Assembly: GCF_024622195.1 (NCBI RefSeq)
Contig: NZ_JANKBI010000013.1
Location: 62,001-126,000 of the forward strand
Direction: 5' to 3'
DNA: 64,000 nucleotides
DNA from: Murimonas intestini
GTDB lineage: Bacteria > Bacillota > Clostridia > Lachnospirales > Lachnospiraceae
This document shows, piece after piece, positions 61,043 to 64,000 of this stretch (positions within the stretch are counted from its first letter, which is position 1; each line of letters begins with the position of its first letter). A program made the translations under genes and the position numbers. The notes beneath the pieces were generated by a model. The model was given only the letters and a program-made list of their open reading frames with translations, was not told where the DNA came from and made no database searches.

Positions 61043-61080
61043 AATGTAAATGTTACTGAACAATTACCTTAATGTTTTAT

Positions 61081-61109
61081 TTTACAACAAGAATGCCCTA
61101 TGCTATAAT
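61081..61109 (+). promoter_or_regulatory. Promoter of the NSS transporter gene
   Basis: TTTACA (61081-61086) and a perfect TATAAT (61104-61109) are spaced by exactly 17 nt, 80 bases before the start codon. Confidence 0.8.
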
Positions 61110-61189
61110 AGGAATACTATGCGCAGCAAATGTATGTGCACCACATACAAGTGTGCAAAAAAAGCGAAGCAAACGGGAGAAAAACACAA

Positions 61190-62545
61190 ATGGAGAAAAA
61201 ACGAAGCAGTTTTTCAGGAAAAATCGGATTCGTCCTGGCGGCTGCCGGTTCTGCAGTAGGACTGGGCAACCTGTGGAGGTTTCCGTATCTTGCAGCCAAA
61301 TATGGAGGCGGGATTTTTTTATTGGTCTACATCATCCTGGCTGTCACCTTTGGGTACGCGCTCATGACAGCTGAAGTGGCTATCGGCCGCAAGACAGGCC
61401 TGAGTGCCATCCAGAGTTTTAAGGTGCTGAATAAGAAGTATTCTTTTATCGGTTATCTGGCATCCCTTGTACCTATCATCATACTGCCTTACTACTGTGT
61501 CATCGGCGGATGGGTGATTAAATACTTTTCAGTATTTATCTCCGGGCAGACCACAGCGGCGGCGGCTGACGGTTACTTTGACTCTTTTATCAGCCAGACA
61601 GGCCAGCCTATACTCTGGCTTGTGATTTTTATCCTGATCACAGCAGTCATAGTATTTCTCGGCGTAGAAAAAGGGATAGAGAAAGCCAGCAAATTCCTTA
61701 TGCCTGTGCTCGTAGTCCTCTCAGTCATTGTAGCCATCTATTCCATCACCATGCCGGGAGCTATGGCAGGTGTAAAATATTACCTGATGCCTGACTTCAG
61801 TAAATTTTCGCTAAAAACTGTGGTCGCTGCCATGGGACAGCTTTTCTACTCCATGTCACTGGCAATGGGTATTATGATCACATACGGCTCTTATATGAAA
61901 AAGGACGTGGACCTGGAGAAGTCAGTATCAAATATCGAGATCTTTGATACTGGAATCGCCCTTATAGCGGGACTCATGATTGTCCCGGCGGTATTTGTAT
62001 TTAACGGCGGAGATGGGGCTGCCATCAATGCAGGCCCTGGACTTATGTTTGTCACCCTGCCTAAGGTGTTTAATTCAATGCCCTTCGGCTCTGTGATAGG
62101 AGGCCTCTTCTTCATCCTGGTGCTGTTTGCGGCGCTGACATCCGCCATATCCCTGATGGAGACTATTGTTTCTATCCTGCACGACAAGCTGGGATGGGGG
62201 AGAAAAATCTCCTGTGTAATTGTAACACTTTACGCCATTGCAATGGCCCTGCCCTCATCTTTGGGATTTGGGGCACTGAGCTCCGTACAGCCTATGGGAA
62301 TGAGTTTCCTGGATTTCTTTGACTTCATCAGCAACAGTATCCTGATGCCTATCGTGGCATTCCTGACAGTGTGCTTTGTTGGATACGTTATCAAGCCAAA
62401 GGCTATAGCAGATGAAATCAAGTTAAGCTCTGCATTTAAAAAAGAAAAGCTGTTTAATGTAATGATAAAATATATAGCACCAATCTTCATTATCATGATA
62501 CTTGTCAGCTCAATCCTGAATGCACTGCAGATCTATACACTGTAA
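61190..62545 (+). CDS. Sodium-dependent transporter of the NSS (SNF) family
   Basis: The 451-residue protein has about eleven to twelve membrane helices. The first carries the NSS signature GSAVGLGNLWRFPYLAAKYG, which binds substrate and Na+. Bacterial members import amino acids such as Trp, Tyr or Leu with sodium; the substrate is not readable. The start is ATG 61190, since the upstream in-frame codons form a basic leader without a ribosome site; GGGAG lies about 11 bases away. Confidence 0.9.
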   Translation: MEKKRSSFSGKIGFVLAAAGSAVGLGNLWRFPYLAAKYGGGIFLLVYIILAVTFGYALMTAEVAIGRKTGLSAIQSFKVLNKKYSFIGYLASLVPIIILPYYCVIGGWVIKYFSVFISGQTTAAAADGYFDSFISQTGQPILWLVIFILITAVIVFLGVEKGIEKASKFLMPVLVVLSVIVAIYSITMPGAMAGVKYYLMPDFSKFSLKTVVAAMGQLFYSMSLAMGIMITYGSYMKKDVDLEKSVSNIEIFDTGIALIAGLMIVPAVFVFNGGDGAAINAGPGLMFVTLPKVFNSMPFGSVIGGLFFILVLFAALTSAISLMETIVSILHDKLGWGRKISCVIVTLYAIAMALPSSLGFGALSSVQPMGMSFLDFFDFISNSILMPIVAFLTVCFVGYVIKPKAIADEIKLSSAFKKEKLFNVMIKYIAPIFIIMILVSSILNALQIYTL

Positions 62546-62616
62546 TCCCGCAGATATCATGAGTGATACAGTTCAGCCGTCAAGGTCAGACGGGCTTGTC
62601 TTTGGCCCGCTGCCTG

Positions 62617-62659
62617 CAAAAATAACTCCCGGTGGTTATCCACTGCGGGAGTTATTTTT
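62617..62659 (+). terminator. Terminator between NSS transporter and nucleoside hydrolase genes
   Basis: AAAAATAACTCCCG pairs with CGGGAGTTATTTTT around a GTGGTTATCCACTG inner hairpin, with T-runs on both strands. Confidence 0.9.
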
Positions 62660-62706
62660 GTTATAGGCCGTGACTAAACCACCCGTTTGACGGGTTGTCA
62701 TGATTA

Positions 62707-63618
62707 TCAGGAACTCAGTTTTTTAAACAAGTCTTCAAACAGGAGATCCCTGTTTATCCAGAACACATACTTAATAAAATGCCTTGTCTTATTAAATGCA
62801 TAGCAGTCATCATATTCGGGTATAGGGCTGTGTTCCAGCCTGTCATACATGAATCTGTCATCCAGGAGCCAGCCCACTGCTGTCACATCCCATATTATCC
62901 TGCTCCAGCACCTGCTCTGTCCGGTGGCCTCACCTTCTCTCTCAGTTACAGATACCAGGTAATCACACAGTTTATTTTTCCCCTTCAGCCAGTAGTTGAG
63001 CTCCGGCCCTGTGGTGGCAAATTCCGAGACAACTCCCATGCAGGGCAGCTGTACAAGAGGCACGCCGCATCCAAACACGATCCTGGCCGCCGCCACATCC
63101 TGGTACATATTAAATTCTTTTGTGTCAGGCCACTCAAAGGAATGTCCCCCCAGCCATACTACAACGATCCTGTCAATGATTGCAGGCTCCATCAGGATGG
63201 CGGAAGCCACATTCGTGATAGCTGCAATAGCAACTACATACAGAGGATGGTCCTTGTCCCGCTCCATGGCCAGTTCCACCAGATTCCTAGCTGCCGGGGA
63301 TTCCACAGGCTGCTTTTCATCCGGCAGATACCTGTCTGCCCCCTTATGGACAAGCTTCTTTAGATCCTCCCTGTCCATAAGCTCCAGAACATTCGTGATC
63401 TCCTGATAGCTTCTTTCCATACCGTCCGCCGGCCCCGCAGAATTACTGTTAAAAAAGGGAGCCGCATAGACTGCCTTTAAGTTTAGCTTGTCGTCTGATT
63501 TAATGAGATATGCCAGGGCATACTGATCATCAACCTCATTATAAGTATCCGTGTCAATAACCACATCAATTTTCCCCTGCGGACGCTGCAGCTTCTGCAG
63601 CCTTTCTGATTCTGTCAT
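62707..63618 (-). CDS. Nucleoside hydrolase (IUNH) family protein
   Basis: The 303-residue protein has a Ca2+-binding Asp cluster near the N-terminus, VVIDTDTYNEVDDQYAL, a variant of the classical DTDPGxDDA. It also has VAIAAITNVASAIL and the WLGGHSFEWPDTKEFNMYQD region. Family members cleave the N-glycosidic bond of ribonucleosides; the variant N-terminal motif marks a subgroup of unknown specificity. ATG 63618 follows AGGAGGAG. It starts 31 bases after the ATPase gene stop. Confidence 0.82.
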   Translation of the reverse strand: MTESERLQKLQRPQGKIDVVIDTDTYNEVDDQYALAYLIKSDDKLNLKAVYAAPFFNSNSAGPADGMERSYQEITNVLELMDREDLKKLVHKGADRYLPDEKQPVESPAARNLVELAMERDKDHPLYVVAIAAITNVASAILMEPAIIDRIVVVWLGGHSFEWPDTKEFNMYQDVAAARIVFGCGVPLVQLPCMGVVSEFATTGPELNYWLKGKNKLCDYLVSVTEREGEATGQSRCWSRIIWDVTAVGWLLDDRFMYDRLEHSPIPEYDDCYAFNKTRHFIKYVFWINRDLLFEDLFKKLSS

Positions 63619-63649
63619 TTTCCTTCTCCTCCTGTTGTTTATATGCTCC

Positions 63650-64000
63650 TCATTCTTCTTCATCCAGCTCCTGTGCCAGCTGGGCAAATTCCACCTTTTC
63701 AAATTCCTGAATTGATATATGCTTTTTATTAGGATTTGCAAACACAAATGTCTTATCCACGTTTTCCAGATAGTTCTGTATCTTATCGTTTGTGGCGCTG
63801 ATGATGGCCTGGAATCCCAGCCCCCTGATCAGTTCTATACAGCTTGCCACCTTTTCCGCATCCATCTTGGAGAATGCCTCATCCAGCACCACAAGGCGTA
63901 TGGTGGGACTGCGCTGCAGGCGGGATCCCAGGTTTATCCTGTAGGCCTGCGCAAAGCTGGCCAGAAGCGCCACATACAGAGGATTCTGCCCCTCACCCCC
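63650..64000 (-). CDS. SMC/MukB-like ATPase, C-terminal end (JetC-like; N-terminus outside window)
   Basis: The visible 116 residues begin with the ABC signature GGEGQNPLYVALLASFAQAY, then Walker B IRLVVLDEAFSKMD with the D-loop, and LIRGLGFQAIISATNDKIQN. This is the pattern of SbcC/MukB-like proteins annotated as the ATPase JetC of Wadjet plasmid-defence systems, although other SMC-like ATPases share it. No JetD follows; a nucleoside hydrolase gene starts 31 bases downstream. The gene continues past the right edge, so system membership is open. Confidence 0.6.
   Translation of the reverse strand, partial: GGEGQNPLYVALLASFAQAYRINLGSRLQRSPTIRLVVLDEAFSKMDAEKVASCIELIRGLGFQAIISATNDKIQNYLENVDKTFVFANPNKKHISIQEFEKVEFAQLAQELDEEE

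Overview
The window looks like chromosomal DNA from a gut-type Firmicute of the Lachnospiraceae (Clostridia). The reasons are the strong AGGAGG ribosome binding sites, moderate GC content, CUT1 sugar transporters with no ATPase of their own, a Mn-dependent pyrophosphatase carrying CBS and DRTGG domains, a TSCPD-domain protein, a DUF4860 pilus-type protein and a giant Cna-B adhesin. The genus cannot be fixed from this sequence. No rRNA, tRNA, CRISPR array, prophage or complete insertion sequence was seen.

Layout. 1-8.7 kb: housekeeping genes, namely the N-terminal part of a zinc-ribbon/YGQPG-repeat protein, murA, a worn IS200/IS605 tnpB right end, a shikimate-kinase-like gene, SOS-type dinB, a flavin reductase, a CBS/DRTGG pyrophosphatase, and deoC and deoB. 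8.7-11 kb: a small accessory patch with MITE-like repeats, a pyridoxamine-oxidase-fold protein, a ribbon-helix-helix gene remnant, a Uma2-type nuclease and an unclear minus-strand ORF. 11-12.7 kb: a three-S1-domain protein and a corrinoid adenosyltransferase. 12.9-20.9 kb: a sialic acid catabolic locus with divergent promoters; nanE, the binding protein, two permeases, yhcH, nanK and an RpiR regulator lie on the minus strand, and nanA plus an SGNH esterase on the plus strand. 21-27 kb: a PTS IIC-like permease, a NagZ-type lipoprotein, a beta-lactamase-fold serine hydrolase, a GNAT acetyltransferase and a DUF3810 metallopeptidase. 27.2-30.2 kb: a small Yxl-like ABC exporter operon behind an HTH regulator. 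30.5-42.6 kb: a short unknown gene, a D-2-hydroxyacid dehydrogenase and a 3576-residue surface adhesin. 43-46.3 kb: pgi, a membrane protein and mtnN. 46.4-55.6 kb: a glycoside operon (binding protein, two permeases, GH116 glycosidase, DUF4965 protein) with a divergent ArsR-type regulator. 55.7-61 kb: a TSCPD protein, a transglutaminase lipoprotein and a compact pilus-like operon ending in pilT. 61-64 kb: an NSS transporter, a nucleoside hydrolase and the C-terminal end of an SMC/MukB-like ATPase.

How parts work together. The nan genes can import and degrade free sialic acid to GlcNAc-6-P, but no sialidase is present here. NagZ and the serine hydrolase are probably envelope and peptidoglycan functions. 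The GH116/DUF4965 operon probably imports an oligosaccharide or glycoside and cleaves it in the cytoplasm, since neither enzyme has a signal peptide.

Most notable: a compact type IV pilus-like cluster whose only ATPase is PilT-class; a roughly 11 kb adhesin with 17 Cna-B-like units and a non-LPXTG tail; a dispersed repeat family with terminal inverted repeats, one copy of which supplies the stop codon of a gene; a tnpB/omega-RNA relic; and a possible operator pair at nagZ. All calls come from reading the sequence; no database search was run.
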